A stretch of 38,972 nucleotides of DNA, taken from contig SHVG01000006.1 in assembly GCA_009691145.1 (NCBI GenBank), positions 1 through 38,972 of the forward strand. The letters are read 5' to 3'. Both the position numbers and the translations under genes were made by a program. This DNA is from Candidatus Planktophila sp. (GTDB taxonomy: Bacteria > Actinomycetota > Actinomycetes > Nanopelagicales > Nanopelagicaceae). The notes below the pieces were generated by a model that worked only from the letters and a program-made list of their open reading frames with translations, was not told where the DNA came from and ran no database searches. Positions 1-9,535 of the stretch are shown here, piece after piece (the first letter of the stretch is position 1; every line of letters starts with the position of its first letter).

Positions 1-1
1 C

Positions 2-145
2 CTATATTCATCATCCCTGCTACTGGTTCGGGGCCTTACTCGTCGCACAGGTGCGCGTGGGATCTCAATTAACGCCACAAGTGCGTGGGATTTACGCGCG
101 GCATATGAAAGATGGCGGGCTAAGGAAAGTAGGCTGGCAATATGA
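2..145 (+). CDS. C-terminal end of an unidentified protein (partial)
   Basis: The frame starting at base 2 is open for 47 codons and ends in a TGA at 143-145, which overlaps the dinB ATG in an ATGA arrangement typical of coupled actinobacterial genes. The visible tail is basic and rich in Arg and Ala, with Trp residues near the end (AWDLRAAYERW). I do not recognise the family. Another frame (from base 3) is also open, to 170, so the choice rests on the ATGA junction. The start lies outside the window. Confidence 0.4.
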   Translation, partial: LYSSSLLLVRGLTRRTGARGISINATSAWDLRAAYERWRAKESRLAI

Positions 146-1317
146 GTTCGGCCTCGATTCTTCACGTTGATATGGATGCATTTTTTGCCTCCGTCGCCGA
201 GCGCGATAACCCTGAATTAAAAGGTAAAGCGGTAGTAATTGGAATGGGCGTGCGCGGAGTTGTATCGGCGGCAAATTACGAAGCACGCAAATTTGGAGTC
301 CATGCAGCGATGCCAGTGGGTAGGGCCAGGCGATTAGCACCGCACGCGATTTTCTTACCCGTGGATATGCCTCGCTACCAAGAGGTCTCATCGCATGTAA
401 TGGAGATCTTTGAAAGCTTTACGCCATGGGTCGAACCCATCTCACTCGATGAGGCCTTCTTAGATGTCAGTGGTGTCCAACGTTTACTTGGTTCACCGCG
501 CGAAATCGCAGCGGCAATCCGCGCAAAGGTAGAGGCACAAGAGGGCATTACATGTTCAGTTGGAATCGCCCCATCAAAGTTCATTGCAAAGCTTGCATCC
601 CAACACTGCAAACCAAATGGGATGTTAGAGATCACCGCCGATCGCATACTTACTTTTCTACATCCGCTACCGATTCAAGCAATGTGGGGGGTTGGGCCAA
701 AGACAGCCGAGACACTAGAGCGATTAGGGCTTCGCACGATTGAAGATATAGCTAACCTGCCACGTGCAACGTTGATCCGCGCATTGGGGCAGGCAAGTGG
801 AGCATCCTTATATGAGCTTGCCTGGGGGCGCGACTATCGTGATGTAACACCCCACGATGCCGAAAAGAGTATTAGCGCCGCTGAAACATTTGCTCAGGAT
901 TTAGATAACCCCGCCGAAATTCTGACCGAGTTTTTGCGATTAACCGAACGTGCATCGGCCAGACTGCGAGATAAGGATTTATTTGCTAAGACGGTTTCAA
1001 TCAAAGTGCGCTTTGCCGATTTTTCTACAATCAATAGATCTAAGACTCTTGTGCTACCGATAGATGGAACCCATGAGATCTACGAGGTTGCCAAGGGGCT
1101 GTACGAGGCGCTGCATATAGAGCGGGCGCGCCTGCGTTTAGTAGGGGTATCACTTGAGAATCTCAGTAGTGGCGCTCCCGAGCAGATGGTTTTGGGTGCG
1201 CGTGAGAGCGGTTGGCGTCAGGCCGATGGGGCGATAGACCGTGCCAGGGCACGCTTTGGCGCAGGTAGTGTGCGTCCGGCCCGCTTGATTAAACCGACTG
1301 ACCAGGTCGATGAATAA
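142..1317 (+). CDS. dinB: DNA polymerase IV (Y family, translesion)
   Basis: This is an error-prone Y-family DNA polymerase that copies past lesions and stalled forks. The N-terminal palm motif HVDMDAFFASV gives metal ligand Asp10, and SLDEAFLD gives Asp103 and Glu104. The helix-hairpin-helix region (MWGVGPKTAETLERLG) follows, and the C-terminal half is the little-finger domain. At 391 aa it is full length for DinB. The start is the ATG in the ATGA overlap with the upstream frame. A TAGGCT box at 130-135 lies 6 nt before the ATG, so a leaderless transcript is also possible. It lies just upstream of the dcw cluster, as is common in Actinobacteria. Confidence 0.95.
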   Translation: MSSASILHVDMDAFFASVAERDNPELKGKAVVIGMGVRGVVSAANYEARKFGVHAAMPVGRARRLAPHAIFLPVDMPRYQEVSSHVMEIFESFTPWVEPISLDEAFLDVSGVQRLLGSPREIAAAIRAKVEAQEGITCSVGIAPSKFIAKLASQHCKPNGMLEITADRILTFLHPLPIQAMWGVGPKTAETLERLGLRTIEDIANLPRATLIRALGQASGASLYELAWGRDYRDVTPHDAEKSISAAETFAQDLDNPAEILTEFLRLTERASARLRDKDLFAKTVSIKVRFADFSTINRSKTLVLPIDGTHEIYEVAKGLYEALHIERARLRLVGVSLENLSSGAPEQMVLGARESGWRQADGAIDRARARFGAGSVRPARLIKPTDQVDE

Positions 1318-1341
1318 GTAGCACAGTCGCGAAAAACCTTC

Positions 1342-1347
1342 TATTGT
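1342..1347 (+). promoter_or_regulatory. -10 box of a leaderless promoter for the DUF3040 gene
   Basis: TATTGT matches the TANNNT actinobacterial -10 consensus. It is followed by exactly 6 nt and then the ATG at 1354, with no Shine-Dalgarno sequence, as expected if transcription starts at the start codon. No convincing -35 box is seen. Confidence 0.45.
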
Positions 1348-1353
1348 TGCCCC

Positions 1354-1698
1354 ATGTCCCTGTCCGATCATGAGAAGCGAATGCTCCAGGAGATGGAGGC
1401 CGCCCTTTTAACTGAGGATCCGCGCCTGTTTTCAGCACTCTCTGGAGATATCAAGCCTGTCCGCAACAGCCGCACTATTGTGGGGTTGGCTCTGATACTT
1501 CTTGGAATCGCAACACTCTTTGGCGGCCTTATCGCCAAGGTGACACCCCTTGGCCTACTCGGCTTCGTAATCGCCCTAGCTGGGGTAATCACCATCGTCT
1601 CATCGCTTAGCAGTAAGGGCGCTCGGAGTAAGGGCGCTCGCAAGGGCCGTGGCCTTGGTAATCGCTTAGAGCAGCGCTGGGATGAGCGCAATAAGTAA
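1354..1698 (+). CDS. DUF3040 family small membrane protein
   Basis: A 114-aa protein with the DUF3040 N-terminal pattern (LSDHEKRMLQEMEAAL, then EDPRLFSAL). Two hydrophobic segments follow, at about residues 46-66 and 70-88, and a basic tail rich in Gly, Arg and Lys. The family is nearly confined to Actinobacteria and is typically found between dinB and mraZ; its function is unknown. The tail holds a 15-bp tandem duplication (1612-1626 and 1627-1641) that encodes the repeated SKGAR. A strong terminator follows, so the gene is probably its own transcription unit. Confidence 0.9.
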   Translation: MSLSDHEKRMLQEMEAALLTEDPRLFSALSGDIKPVRNSRTIVGLALILLGIATLFGGLIAKVTPLGLLGFVIALAGVITIVSSLSSKGARSKGARKGRGLGNRLEQRWDERNK

Positions 1699-1726
1699 GT
1701 AATTTCTAGTTTTCTTCGCGATGCAC

Positions 1727-1750
1727 GGCCTCCATATGGGGGCCTTTTTT
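1727..1750 (+). terminator. Intrinsic terminator after the DUF3040 gene
   Basis: A 7-bp stem (GGCCTCC with GGGGGCC, one G-T pair) closes a 4-nt ATAT loop and is followed directly by six T residues. It insulates the dcw operon from the upstream gene. Confidence 0.9.
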
Positions 1751-1761
1751 CATGCCCTGCA

Positions 1762-1841
1762 GGTGGGGGCAGGTGGGGGGGGAAGTGGGAATTCATGGGT
1801 AAAAGTGGTGTAAAAAGGAGGGAAATGGAGTAAAGTGGGGA
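1762..1841 (+). promoter_or_regulatory. MraZ operator: 10-bp-periodic GTGG box array
   Basis: TGG cores start at 1764, 1774, 1786, 1796, 1806, 1826 and 1836, with a degenerate AGG at 1816. From 1786 to 1836 the spacing is exactly 10 bp, one turn of the helix. MraZ is known to bind tandem TGGG-type repeats spaced about 10 bp upstream of its own gene and to repress the dcw operon. A TANNNT-like box (TAAAGT, 1831-1836) lies within the last repeats and could be the -10 element, which would put repression on top of the promoter; that last point is inference. Confidence 0.8.
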
Positions 1842-1895
1842 ACTAAGCCGCAGGATCAGGCGGCGATGCGAACTCTGGGGAAGGGGCGCAAAGAG

Positions 1896-2327
1896 ATGTT
1901 TCTAGGCACCCACGAACCGCGCCTTGATGAAAAGGGCCGTCTTATTCTTCCTGCGAAATTTCGCGAAGAGTTGGCATCGGGTTTAGTTATTACTAAAGGA
2001 CAAGAGCGGTGCCTTTATGTCTTTCCATCTAATGAATTTGAAGTAATTACCCAGACGCTAAAACAAGCACCGGTCACTGCGAAATCAGCTCGTGATTACA
2101 GCCGTGTGATGTTTGCCGGTGCACATGATGAGATTCCTGATCGTCAAGGCCGTATAACAATTCCGCAAGGTCTTCGTACGTATGCAGGACTTGAAAAAGA
2201 TTGCGTTGTTATTGGCGCTAATACTCGCGTTGAAATTTGGGATGCAACTTCGTGGAATGAATATTTGGCAGATCGCGAAAAGAGTTTTGCCGATGTTTCA
2301 GAGGAGGTCTTTCCAGGGCTGTTCTAA
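1896..2327 (+). CDS. mraZ: Transcriptional regulator MraZ
   Basis: A 143-aa dcw repressor with two SpoVT-AbrB-like DNA-binding halves: [24 protein letters not shown] at the N terminus and the second [13 protein letters not shown] at about residues 78-90. I place the start at the internal ATG 1896 because [15 protein letters not shown] is the family N terminus. An in-frame ATG at 1866 would add ten atypical residues. MraZ forms rings that bind the tandem repeats found just upstream at 1762-1841. It is the first gene of the cluster and probably regulates itself. Confidence 0.95.
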   Translation: MFLGTHEPRLDEKGRLILPAKFREELASGLVITKGQERCLYVFPSNEFEVITQTLKQAPVTAKSARDYSRVMFAGAHDEIPDRQGRITIPQGLRTYAGLEKDCVVIGANTRVEIWDATSWNEYLADREKSFADVSEEVFPGLF

Positions 2328-2330
2328 CCA

Positions 2331-2434
2331 ACTCTCATCTGTGGCCACCGCCGACCTTTCGAACGTAGCGGCGCCCCTTCCCCGGCGCCGTTACTAAATA
2401 GATCCGTCGGCCGGCGGTGACCAGAGATGAGAGC
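2331..2434 (+). ncRNA. mraW-type structured RNA leader between mraZ and rsmH
   Basis: The outer helix pairs CTCTCATCT (2332-2340) with AGATGAGAG (2425-2433) perfectly. It continues inward as the segment 2341-2355 (GGCCACCGCCGAC) pairing with 2406-2422, with a small bulge. Inside sits a separate GC-rich hairpin, 2365-2375 with 2384-2394, 10 of 11 pairs. A conserved mraW RNA motif is known from comparative genomics upstream of mraW (rsmH) in Actinobacteria; position and complexity match, though I have not aligned it to the consensus. It probably affects readthrough or translation of rsmH, whose start is about 45 nt downstream. Confidence 0.75.
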
Positions 2435-2481
2435 TGAGAACAAAAACCACGAGGACATTAATTGCAAATTAAGGGGGAGTG

Positions 2482-3435
2482 ATGATTGATAGCAGTGCAC
2501 ATGTATCTGTAATGCGAGATCGATGCATTGACCTCTTGACCCCTGCGATCAATGCAACTGAAAATCCTGTAATAGTCGATGCAACTCTTGGTCTAGGTGG
2601 ACATACCGAAGCTCTACTTGAAAGGTTTCCACAACTGAGAGTTATAGGTATTGACCGTGATGCCGATGCACTACAGCGGGCAACGGTCAGATTAGCTCCA
2701 TTTGCAGATCGATTTTTTACCAAGCATGCAAGCTTTGATTCAATCGCCGATGTTGTTGCATCCTTCGGTTATAGCCAGATTACTGGTGCGCTATTTGATC
2801 TTGGTGTCTCATCGATGCAGTTAGATGAAAGCGAACGTGGCTTTTCATATTCACATGATGCTCCGCTAGATATGCGTATGGATCGCACACAATCTCTTAC
2901 CGCCGCCGAGATCGTTAACACCTACGAGCCAGGCCAGTTAGTACGCATTTTGCGCACCTATGGAGAGGAAAAGTTTGCTACTCGCGTCGTTGAATCTATT
3001 GTTAAGGCCCGAGCAGTTGCACCGCTTAACTCAACAACGCAGTTAGCAACAATCGTCAAAAACGCTATTCCAGCCGCCACACGGCGCACCGGTGGAAACC
3101 CTGCCAAACGTACCTTTCAAGCCCTTCGCATCGAAACCAACGATGAACTCGGTGCCATTACCAGAGCGCTTCCATCGGCGCTCAAGCTACTTAGTATCGG
3201 TGGACGTTTAGTAGTTATGTCATTTCAATCCCTTGAAGATCGCATTGTCAAAGATCTCTTTGTCGCATCAACGACATCGGGTACACCGCGCAATCTCCCC
3301 TTTGAACTTCCAGAGCTCGCCGCAAAGTTTTCACTGGTAATTCGTGGGAGTGAAACACCTGATGCTCAAGAGCTTGAAGAGAACTCACGCTCGGCATCGG
3401 TTCGCCTTCGCGCCATTGAAAGAGTGGCCGCATAA
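2482..3435 (+). CDS. rsmH: 16S rRNA m4C1402 methyltransferase
   Basis: SAM-dependent enzyme (MraW/RsmH) that N4-methylates C1402 in the ribosomal P site. The SAM-binding region VDATLGLGGHTEALLERFP lies near residues 29-47, and the family motifs FDLGVSSMQLDESERGFSY and LDMRMD follow. About 317 aa is normal. The ribosome binding site AAGGGGGAG at 2471-2479 sits closely upstream of ATG 2482; a GTG at 2479 in the same frame is an alternative that leaves almost no spacing. The stop overlaps the ftsL start by one base. Confidence 0.95.
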   Translation: MIDSSAHVSVMRDRCIDLLTPAINATENPVIVDATLGLGGHTEALLERFPQLRVIGIDRDADALQRATVRLAPFADRFFTKHASFDSIADVVASFGYSQITGALFDLGVSSMQLDESERGFSYSHDAPLDMRMDRTQSLTAAEIVNTYEPGQLVRILRTYGEEKFATRVVESIVKARAVAPLNSTTQLATIVKNAIPAATRRTGGNPAKRTFQALRIETNDELGAITRALPSALKLLSIGGRLVVMSFQSLEDRIVKDLFVASTTSGTPRNLPFELPELAAKFSLVIRGSETPDAQELEENSRSASVRLRAIERVAA

Positions 3436-3842
3436 TGGCAATGACAGTATTCGCTCCGGCGATAACACGTTCTCGGGAGTTAATTGCCCAGAAATCATCA
3501 GAGGTTGTTCTCAAATTAGTTCCTGATGTTTCACCTGGAGCGCAAGCCAACCGTAAATTCTTTGCAACCTTTGTTTCAGCAGTTGGAATAATGGGCTTGT
3601 TATTTTTACTTGTTTTAAATACCTTGCTGGCTCAAGATGCCTTTCAGCTCAAGCACCTTAAACTCCAAAGTAAATTAGTGAGCGATCAGCGCGAAGCAGT
3701 AAATCGCCAGATAGATAATCAATCCTCACCAGAGGCCCTTGCGCGCGCAGCCCTTGCTCTAGGAATGAAGCCATCAGAGACTTCAGTATTCTTAAACTTA
3801 GATAAGCTACCTGTGCAACCAGGAAGTTTAAGCAATGGGTAA
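3435..3842 (+). CDS. ftsL: FtsL-like septum protein
   Basis: A 135-aa bitopic membrane protein. The cytoplasmic N terminus is about 42 residues, one hydrophobic helix spans about 44-66 (FATFVSAVGIMGLLFLLVLN), and a leucine- and glutamine-rich coiled-coil segment follows (about 70-100). FtsL acts with FtsB/DivIC and FtsQ to activate FtsW/FtsI at the septum. Sequence conservation is poor in this family, so the call rests on topology and on the position between rsmH and ftsI, which it overlaps by 8 nt. Confidence 0.8.
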   Translation: MAMTVFAPAITRSRELIAQKSSEVVLKLVPDVSPGAQANRKFFATFVSAVGIMGLLFLLVLNTLLAQDAFQLKHLKLQSKLVSDQREAVNRQIDNQSSPEALARAALALGMKPSETSVFLNLDKLPVQPGSLSNG

Positions 3843-5634
3843 TTTTGCACTTGCGCATAATCGTATTAGGTTTTTAGTTCTTGTGATTGCAGTTGCAATG
3901 TTGTTATTTGGAGTTCGATTAGTACAGGTCCAAGCTGTTCAAGCCGGCGACTATCGCTTGCGCGCCGTCAATGAGATGGAAAATACACGCTCCCTGCCTG
4001 CCCCGCGCGGCGCGATTACAGATATGAATGGTGTTGCATTTGCCCGCAGCGTGGCGGCAACGAGCATCGTTGTCGACCAGACCCAGATTACAAATCCAGC
4101 ACGCGTTGCAAACTTCGTCGCACCAATTCTGGGATTAAGCGTTTCAGAGGTCGCTGCAAGTATTACCGGAACTCGTAAGTGGAAGATGGTCTATCAAAAT
4201 GCAAAGCCTGCAACCTGGCAAAAGCTCAGCGCTGCACTTGCAACATTTAACGCGCAGTTTCCAGGCATGAGCCCCGATCGCATTATTGGCTTTTTCCCAG
4301 AGCGCGGATATATCCGCGAGTATCCATCGGGCTCATTAATCGCATCTTTAGTCGGTTTTGTTAATCACGATGGCAAGGGCGCAACTGGCCTTGAGTCCAG
4401 CATGAACTCATCTATCGCCGGTGTCGATGGCAAGTACTCGTACGCCAATGGTCATGGTGCTGAGATTCCAGGCTCTCAATCTGAAATTATTCCAGCGCAA
4501 GCCGGGACAACAGTGCGCTTGACTATTGACCGTGATATTCAATGGGTTGCATCGAAGGCGATCTCTGACGTTGTCAAAGCATCACGCGCTATCAGCGGCA
4601 CGGTTATTGTTATGGATCCAAAGACCGGTGAGATTTTGGCTCATGCGACTGCGCCAACCTTTGATCCCAATAACACTTCAAAGGTTTCACTCATTGCAAT
4701 GCGCAATCCATCGGTTCAAGATGTCTATGAGCCAGGTTCGACTGGAAAAGTTATGACGATCGCTGCTGCCCTAGAAGAGAAGAAGATAACCCCTGAGACT
4801 GTCTTTACAATCCCATATGCACTCAAGCGGTCAACAAAGACTTTTCATGATCACGAAAAACACGCTACTCAGCGTCTGACATCTTCAGGAGTGTTAGCGG
4901 TTTCAAGTAACACCGGTACCATTCAAATTGGCGAACTCCTATCTCACGAGACGCTCTATAACTATCTTTCGAAGTTTGGAGTAGGTAGCAAAACCGGTTC
5001 GGGTCTGCCTGGTGAATCACGGGGCATATTGCTAAAGGTTGCAGACTGGTCTGGCACAACTGCACCTACAGTCGCATTCGGTCAGGGCTACTCGCTAACC
5101 GCTATGCAGGCAACGAGTATCTTCGCAACTATTGCAAATGATGGGGTGCGTGTTTCACCAACGGTTATCGCAGGCACAAGCGATGCAAGTGGAAACTTCA
5201 CTCGTGCACCAGGTCGCACAAGCGTGCGAGTTATTAGCGCAGAGACAGCACAAGCGATGCGTATCATGATGGAGAACGTTGTTTCAGCTTCAGGTACTGC
5301 GCCAACAGCGGCGATTGCAGGTTATCGTGTGGCAGGCAAGACTGGTACTGCCATGCGTATCGATGACACGTGCGGTTGCTATCGCGGATACACCGCTTCA
5401 TTTATTGGCTTTGCACCTGCCGATAAGCCCGCCTACGTCATCAGCGTGACGATTCAAGATCCTAAGGGTTTGCACTGGGGCGGCGCACTTGGCGGCCCTG
5501 TATTCAAAAAGGTTATGTCATTTGTTTTGCAGAGTCGTCACATCGCACCAACCGGAACCACGGTTATCCCTGTTGCGCTCAATGAAAAGGCGTTGTTGGC
5601 TCAGAAGGTGGCAGATGCAAAGACCACTAACTAA
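3835..5634 (+). CDS. ftsI: Septal peptidoglycan transpeptidase (class B PBP)
   Basis: This class B penicillin-binding protein crosslinks septal peptidoglycan together with FtsW. One N-terminal membrane anchor (about residues 9-28) is followed by the dimerisation domain and the transpeptidase domain. Active-site motifs are all present: S302-T-G-K305, S357-S-N359 and K502-T-G. A pair of cysteines (CGCYRGY) lies shortly after the KTG motif. 599 aa is normal for actinobacterial FtsI. It overlaps murE by 20 nt. Confidence 0.95.
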   Translation: MGNFALAHNRIRFLVLVIAVAMLLFGVRLVQVQAVQAGDYRLRAVNEMENTRSLPAPRGAITDMNGVAFARSVAATSIVVDQTQITNPARVANFVAPILGLSVSEVAASITGTRKWKMVYQNAKPATWQKLSAALATFNAQFPGMSPDRIIGFFPERGYIREYPSGSLIASLVGFVNHDGKGATGLESSMNSSIAGVDGKYSYANGHGAEIPGSQSEIIPAQAGTTVRLTIDRDIQWVASKAISDVVKASRAISGTVIVMDPKTGEILAHATAPTFDPNNTSKVSLIAMRNPSVQDVYEPGSTGKVMTIAAALEEKKITPETVFTIPYALKRSTKTFHDHEKHATQRLTSSGVLAVSSNTGTIQIGELLSHETLYNYLSKFGVGSKTGSGLPGESRGILLKVADWSGTTAPTVAFGQGYSLTAMQATSIFATIANDGVRVSPTVIAGTSDASGNFTRAPGRTSVRVISAETAQAMRIMMENVVSASGTAPTAAIAGYRVAGKTGTAMRIDDTCGCYRGYTASFIGFAPADKPAYVISVTIQDPKGLHWGGALGGPVFKKVMSFVLQSRHIAPTGTTVIPVALNEKALLAQKVADAKTTN

Positions 5635-7102
5635 TTCAAGTAAGCCCCTATCGGCAGTTTCATCAGTTATTGCTGCCCAGTGTGCTGATGCAACTGAGGG
5701 TGTTAACATCACTGGTATTTCTCAGTCCAGCAGTGATGTTATTTCAGGAGATCTCTTTATCGCACTACCAGGTGAAAAATTTCATGGTGCACAGTTTGCA
5801 TCCGATGCAATTGCCAGAGGCGCAGTCGCGGTCTTAACCGATTCGGCTGGGGCGGCGATGGTGACGGGAGTGCCTGTATTAGTGGCTGAAAACCCACGTC
5901 GAGCAGCCGGGGTTATTAGTGCATGGCTTTACGAAGAGCCAATGCGCGATCTTTATAGCATTGGCGTCACTGGCACAAATGGTAAAACAACGGTGACAAC
6001 TTTATTGCACCAGATTATGCAGGCTGCGGGTCGTGAGAGTGGACTCATCGGGACTGTAGAAACACGTATCGGCAGTGATGTGTTAACGAGCAAACGAACT
6101 ACACCGGAGAGCGCTGATTTACAGGCACTGTGTGCGGTTATGAGAGAGCGGCACATGCGCAACCTCATCATGGAGGTTTCCAGTCATGCAATTAGTTTGG
6201 AGCGAGTTCGTGGAAGTCACTTTGCAGTTGTTGGATTCACGAATCTATCTCAAGATCACTTAGATTTTCATAAGTCCATGGAAGAGTATTTTCAAGCTAA
6301 AGCCAGGTTATTCACCTTCGAATATGCTGATTTGGCAGTCATAAATATTGATGATGTTTATGGCGCTCGATTAGCTGTCCTGACTGAACTTCCAGTTCTC
6401 ACGCTTTCGCGCAACCACACTAAAGCCACTTGGCATTATTCATCCATTACAAGAGATTATGTTGGTGCTTCGGTTGCAATTCGCGGCAGCGGCGGCATTC
6501 TGATTGAGAGCAAAACAACTCTCCATGGCGGATTTAACTATGACAATCTCTTAATGGCCGTTGCAATTGCTGTTGAAAGTGGAGTTGATCCAATTGATAT
6601 TGCTGCCATCATGCCGAGATTAACTGGAGCCGCAGGTCGGCTGGAGGCAGTACATCTTGGACAGAGCTTTACTGCACTTGTCGATTATGCGCACTCACCC
6701 GATGCTGTCGCGCGGGTTTTAGAGACTGTACATGAGATTACGCAAGGAAATGTTATTGCCGTCTTAGGGTGTGGCGGGGACAGAGATACATCTAAGAGAT
6801 CCCTTATGGGAATCGCGCTACGCGATGGTGCCGATATTGCGATCTATACAAGTGATAATCCCCGAAGTGAAAAGCCAGAGGATATTCTGGTGCAAATGGT
6901 TTTAGATATAGATGTGCAGGCACCTAATGAGGTCATCACTGATCGTGCAGCGGCGATCAAAGCCGCAGTCAATCACGCCCAATCCGGCGATGTAGTCATA
7001 GTCCTGGGTAAAGGACATGAAAAAGGCCAAGAAATTGCAGGTGTAGTTCATAGCTTCGATGATCGTATAGAACTAGCCCGTGCGATTGAAGATAAGAAAT
7101 GA
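5615..7102 (+). CDS. murE: UDP-MurNAc-tripeptide ligase (meso-DAP adding)
   Basis: Cytoplasmic Mur ligase that adds the third stem-peptide residue to UDP-MurNAc-L-Ala-D-Glu. The ATP loop GVTGTNGKTT and the substrate motif SDNPR are visible. In this family DNPR marks enzymes that use meso-diaminopimelate rather than lysine. I place the start at ATG 5615, 495 aa, because it follows an AGAAGGTG ribosome binding site at 5603-5610. The frame stays open upstream to 5489, but that stretch is ftsI read in another frame. Confidence 0.93.
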   Translation: MQRPLTNSSKPLSAVSSVIAAQCADATEGVNITGISQSSSDVISGDLFIALPGEKFHGAQFASDAIARGAVAVLTDSAGAAMVTGVPVLVAENPRRAAGVISAWLYEEPMRDLYSIGVTGTNGKTTVTTLLHQIMQAAGRESGLIGTVETRIGSDVLTSKRTTPESADLQALCAVMRERHMRNLIMEVSSHAISLERVRGSHFAVVGFTNLSQDHLDFHKSMEEYFQAKARLFTFEYADLAVINIDDVYGARLAVLTELPVLTLSRNHTKATWHYSSITRDYVGASVAIRGSGGILIESKTTLHGGFNYDNLLMAVAIAVESGVDPIDIAAIMPRLTGAAGRLEAVHLGQSFTALVDYAHSPDAVARVLETVHEITQGNVIAVLGCGGDRDTSKRSLMGIALRDGADIAIYTSDNPRSEKPEDILVQMVLDIDVQAPNEVITDRAAAIKAAVNHAQSGDVVIVLGKGHEKGQEIAGVVHSFDDRIELARAIEDKK

Positions 7103-8475
7103 TCACTTTAACTGCTGGCGAGATCGCTTTACTCATTGGGGGAGAGCTTCACTGTGATCGAGATTTACTTATATCTAAAGCTCCAGTCTTTGATTCCCGT
7201 TTGGCTACACCCGGAACTTTCTTTTTAGCCTTACAAGGCAAAAACTCTGATGGCCACGAATTTGTTGCCGAGGCTTATCGTCTAGGCTCGATGTTTTCTT
7301 TAACCACACGCATTATTGATGGACCTTGTATTGTTGTTAAAGATGTAATTGAGGCGCTATCAATTCTTGCTACCTTCATTCGAACACGGTTGAATAAACT
7401 AACGGTGATTGCGATAACGGGTTCTCAAGGGAAAACTAGTTCAAAGGATTTAATGAATCATATGTTGAGTGCCGTTGGCCCAACTGTGGCTCCTACCGGT
7501 TCCTTTAATAATGATTTAGGTCTTCCAATTACACTTCTTGAATGTGATGAGCGAACTCGTTTTTGTATTTTGGAGATGGGCGCCCGCCATAAGGGTGATA
7601 TCGCGCGTTTATGTAATATCGCAAAACCAGATATAGGAGTGGTACTGACCGTCGGTACCGCGCACTTTAGTGAGTTTGGTTCACAACGTGCAATTGCTGA
7701 AACCAAAAGCGAACTTATTCAATCTCTAGGAAATGAGGGAGTTGCAATTCTAGGTACGTATGATGAATTCACTCCGGCAATGGCAGCCTTGCACAGAGGG
7801 AGTGTTTTAACATTTGGCGAAAAGGGCGATGTCGATGTACGAGCAGCGGATGTAGAAATTCGTGAAGGTAGACCTCATTTTGATCTTGTTACAAAGGCCG
7901 GGCGTGATGCAGTTGGAATGCGCTTAGTTGGAGCCCATCAAGTTTCTAATGCCCTTGGCGTTGCCGCGGTTGGAACCGCGCTTTCACTTCCGTTAGAACT
8001 CATTGCAAGTTCGCTTTCGACAGCTGAAATACATAGCAAATGGCGGATGGAGCTCAACGAGCTTGATGATCTACTAGTTATTAATGATTCGTACAACGCC
8101 AATCCCGCATCAATGGCTGCAGCTCTTAAGAGTCTGCTCTTCTTTGCACAAGAGCGTGGGGGTCAATCCTGGGCATTTCTAGGAAAAATGCATGAACTCG
8201 GCGAGTCAGGAGCATCGGCCAGTGCAGATATTGGCAGCCTTGCATCTGAGATCGGAATCGATCACTTAGTAGTTGTCAATGCACCTGAATATGGATCTGG
8301 AGCCGGCCCGATGCAGTTCCATCATGTTGCAACTATCGCCGATGCTGTGAGTTTCGTTAGTCATTTTGCACCAGGTGATGTTGTATTGGTTAAGGCATCG
8401 CGCGCAGAGGGTTTCGAAGTATTAGCCGAAGAGATTAAAAGCTGTTGGGTGAGTAGAAATGGAGTCGATCAATGA
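7099..8475 (+). CDS. murF: UDP-MurNAc-pentapeptide synthetase
   Basis: Adds D-Ala-D-Ala to UDP-MurNAc-tripeptide in the cytoplasm. The ATP loop reads [13 protein letters not shown], the actinobacterial version of the Mur ligase P-loop, and the C-terminal domain includes [11 protein letters not shown]. At 458 aa it is complete. It overlaps murE and mraY by 4 nt each (ATGA), so it is translated within the operon. Confidence 0.93.
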   Translation: MITLTAGEIALLIGGELHCDRDLLISKAPVFDSRLATPGTFFLALQGKNSDGHEFVAEAYRLGSMFSLTTRIIDGPCIVVKDVIEALSILATFIRTRLNKLTVIAITGSQGKTSSKDLMNHMLSAVGPTVAPTGSFNNDLGLPITLLECDERTRFCILEMGARHKGDIARLCNIAKPDIGVVLTVGTAHFSEFGSQRAIAETKSELIQSLGNEGVAILGTYDEFTPAMAALHRGSVLTFGEKGDVDVRAADVEIREGRPHFDLVTKAGRDAVGMRLVGAHQVSNALGVAAVGTALSLPLELIASSLSTAEIHSKWRMELNELDDLLVINDSYNANPASMAAALKSLLFFAQERGGQSWAFLGKMHELGESGASASADIGSLASEIGIDHLVVVNAPEYGSGAGPMQFHHVATIADAVSFVSHFAPGDVVLVKASRAEGFEVLAEEIKSCWVSRNGVDQ

Positions 8476-9530
8476 GACAGATCTTAATTGCCGCCGCCGT
8501 TGCACTCCTCTTTTCATTATTTGGAACACGCGGCCTAATCAAAATTCTGGCAACACGCGGATATGGGCAGATTATTCGCGACGATGGCCCAAGTAGCCAC
8601 CATATAAAGCGTGGGACACCTACTATGGGTGGAATTATTCTCATCGCCGCCGCCCTTGTTGGATATTTAACTGCACATGCCTTAACCCAGAACTCATTAA
8701 CTATTTCGGCGGTATTAGTTCTAGGTCTAGTAATCGCCCTTGGGCTATTGGGTTTTATCGATGACTGGCTAAAGGTCTCCAGACAAAAATCATTAGGTCT
8801 AACTGGTAAACAAAAACTCCTTGGCCAAGCAACTGTCGCGGCTATATTCAGCATACTCGGAGTTAGGTTTGCCGATACTTCATCTTTGACACCGATTTCA
8901 TATTACTTATCAGGTGTTCGTGAAACTGGCCTCTATCTTGGACCGGTTATTGCAATTGCTTGGATAGTTCTCATGGTCATGTCTGCCAGTAATGGTGTCA
9001 ACCTCGCCGATGGCTTAGATGGTCTAGCCACTGGCGCGTCTGTCATGACATTTTTAGCTTTCATCTTGATCGGTGTGTGGGAGTTTGGCCAGGGTTGTGC
9101 AATTAGCGCGGGAGCGGGTTGTTATCAAGTTCGAGATCCACTAGATCTAGCGGTCCTAGCTGCCGCCTTTGCCGGTTCGTGTACTGGTTTTCTCTGGTGG
9201 AACGCTTCTCCTGCAAAGATATTTATGGGCGATACCGGCTCTCTTGCACTCGGCGGCGCCTTAGCTGGATTGGCGGCAACTCTGCGTGTGGAGCTTTTGC
9301 TCATTCCTCTCGGCGGATTATTTGTGATTATTACTATGTCAGTGGTTATACAAACTCTCTACTTCAAAATTAGTGGTGGAAAGCGTGTATTTAAGATGGC
9401 GCCGTTGCAACACCACTTCGAACTCTTAGGGTGGGGCGAAGTAACAATTGTGATTCGCTTCTGGATTATTGCCGGTCTATCAGTTGCCCTTGGCTTAGGC
9501 CTCTTCTATGCCCAGTGGGTAGTTAAGTAG
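8472..9530 (+). CDS. mraY: Phospho-MurNAc-pentapeptide transferase
   Basis: Integral membrane enzyme that moves phospho-MurNAc-pentapeptide onto undecaprenyl phosphate to give lipid I. Family motifs are clear: [18 protein letters not shown] near residues 38-55, [20 protein letters not shown] and [12 protein letters not shown] near the C terminus. About ten hydrophobic helices in 352 aa match the family. Confidence 0.96.
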   Translation: MRQILIAAAVALLFSLFGTRGLIKILATRGYGQIIRDDGPSSHHIKRGTPTMGGIILIAAALVGYLTAHALTQNSLTISAVLVLGLVIALGLLGFIDDWLKVSRQKSLGLTGKQKLLGQATVAAIFSILGVRFADTSSLTPISYYLSGVRETGLYLGPVIAIAWIVLMVMSASNGVNLADGLDGLATGASVMTFLAFILIGVWEFGQGCAISAGAGCYQVRDPLDLAVLAAAFAGSCTGFLWWNASPAKIFMGDTGSLALGGALAGLAATLRVELLLIPLGGLFVIITMSVVIQTLYFKISGGKRVFKMAPLQHHFELLGWGEVTIVIRFWIIAGLSVALGLGLFYAQWVVK

Positions 9531-9535
9531 CCTCG

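Noticed and set aside
1866-1895. Upstream ATG as the mraZ start
   Set aside because: It adds ten residues not seen in MraZ; the family N terminus [14 protein letters not shown] starts at 1896.
2182-2397. 71-aa ORF overlapping the end of mraZ and the structured RNA
   Set aside because: It is mraZ in another frame followed by the RNA region, with no recognisable protein features.
5489-5614. N-terminal extension of murE
   Set aside because: It overlaps ftsI coding sequence, while ATG 5615 has a ribosome binding site and the right length.
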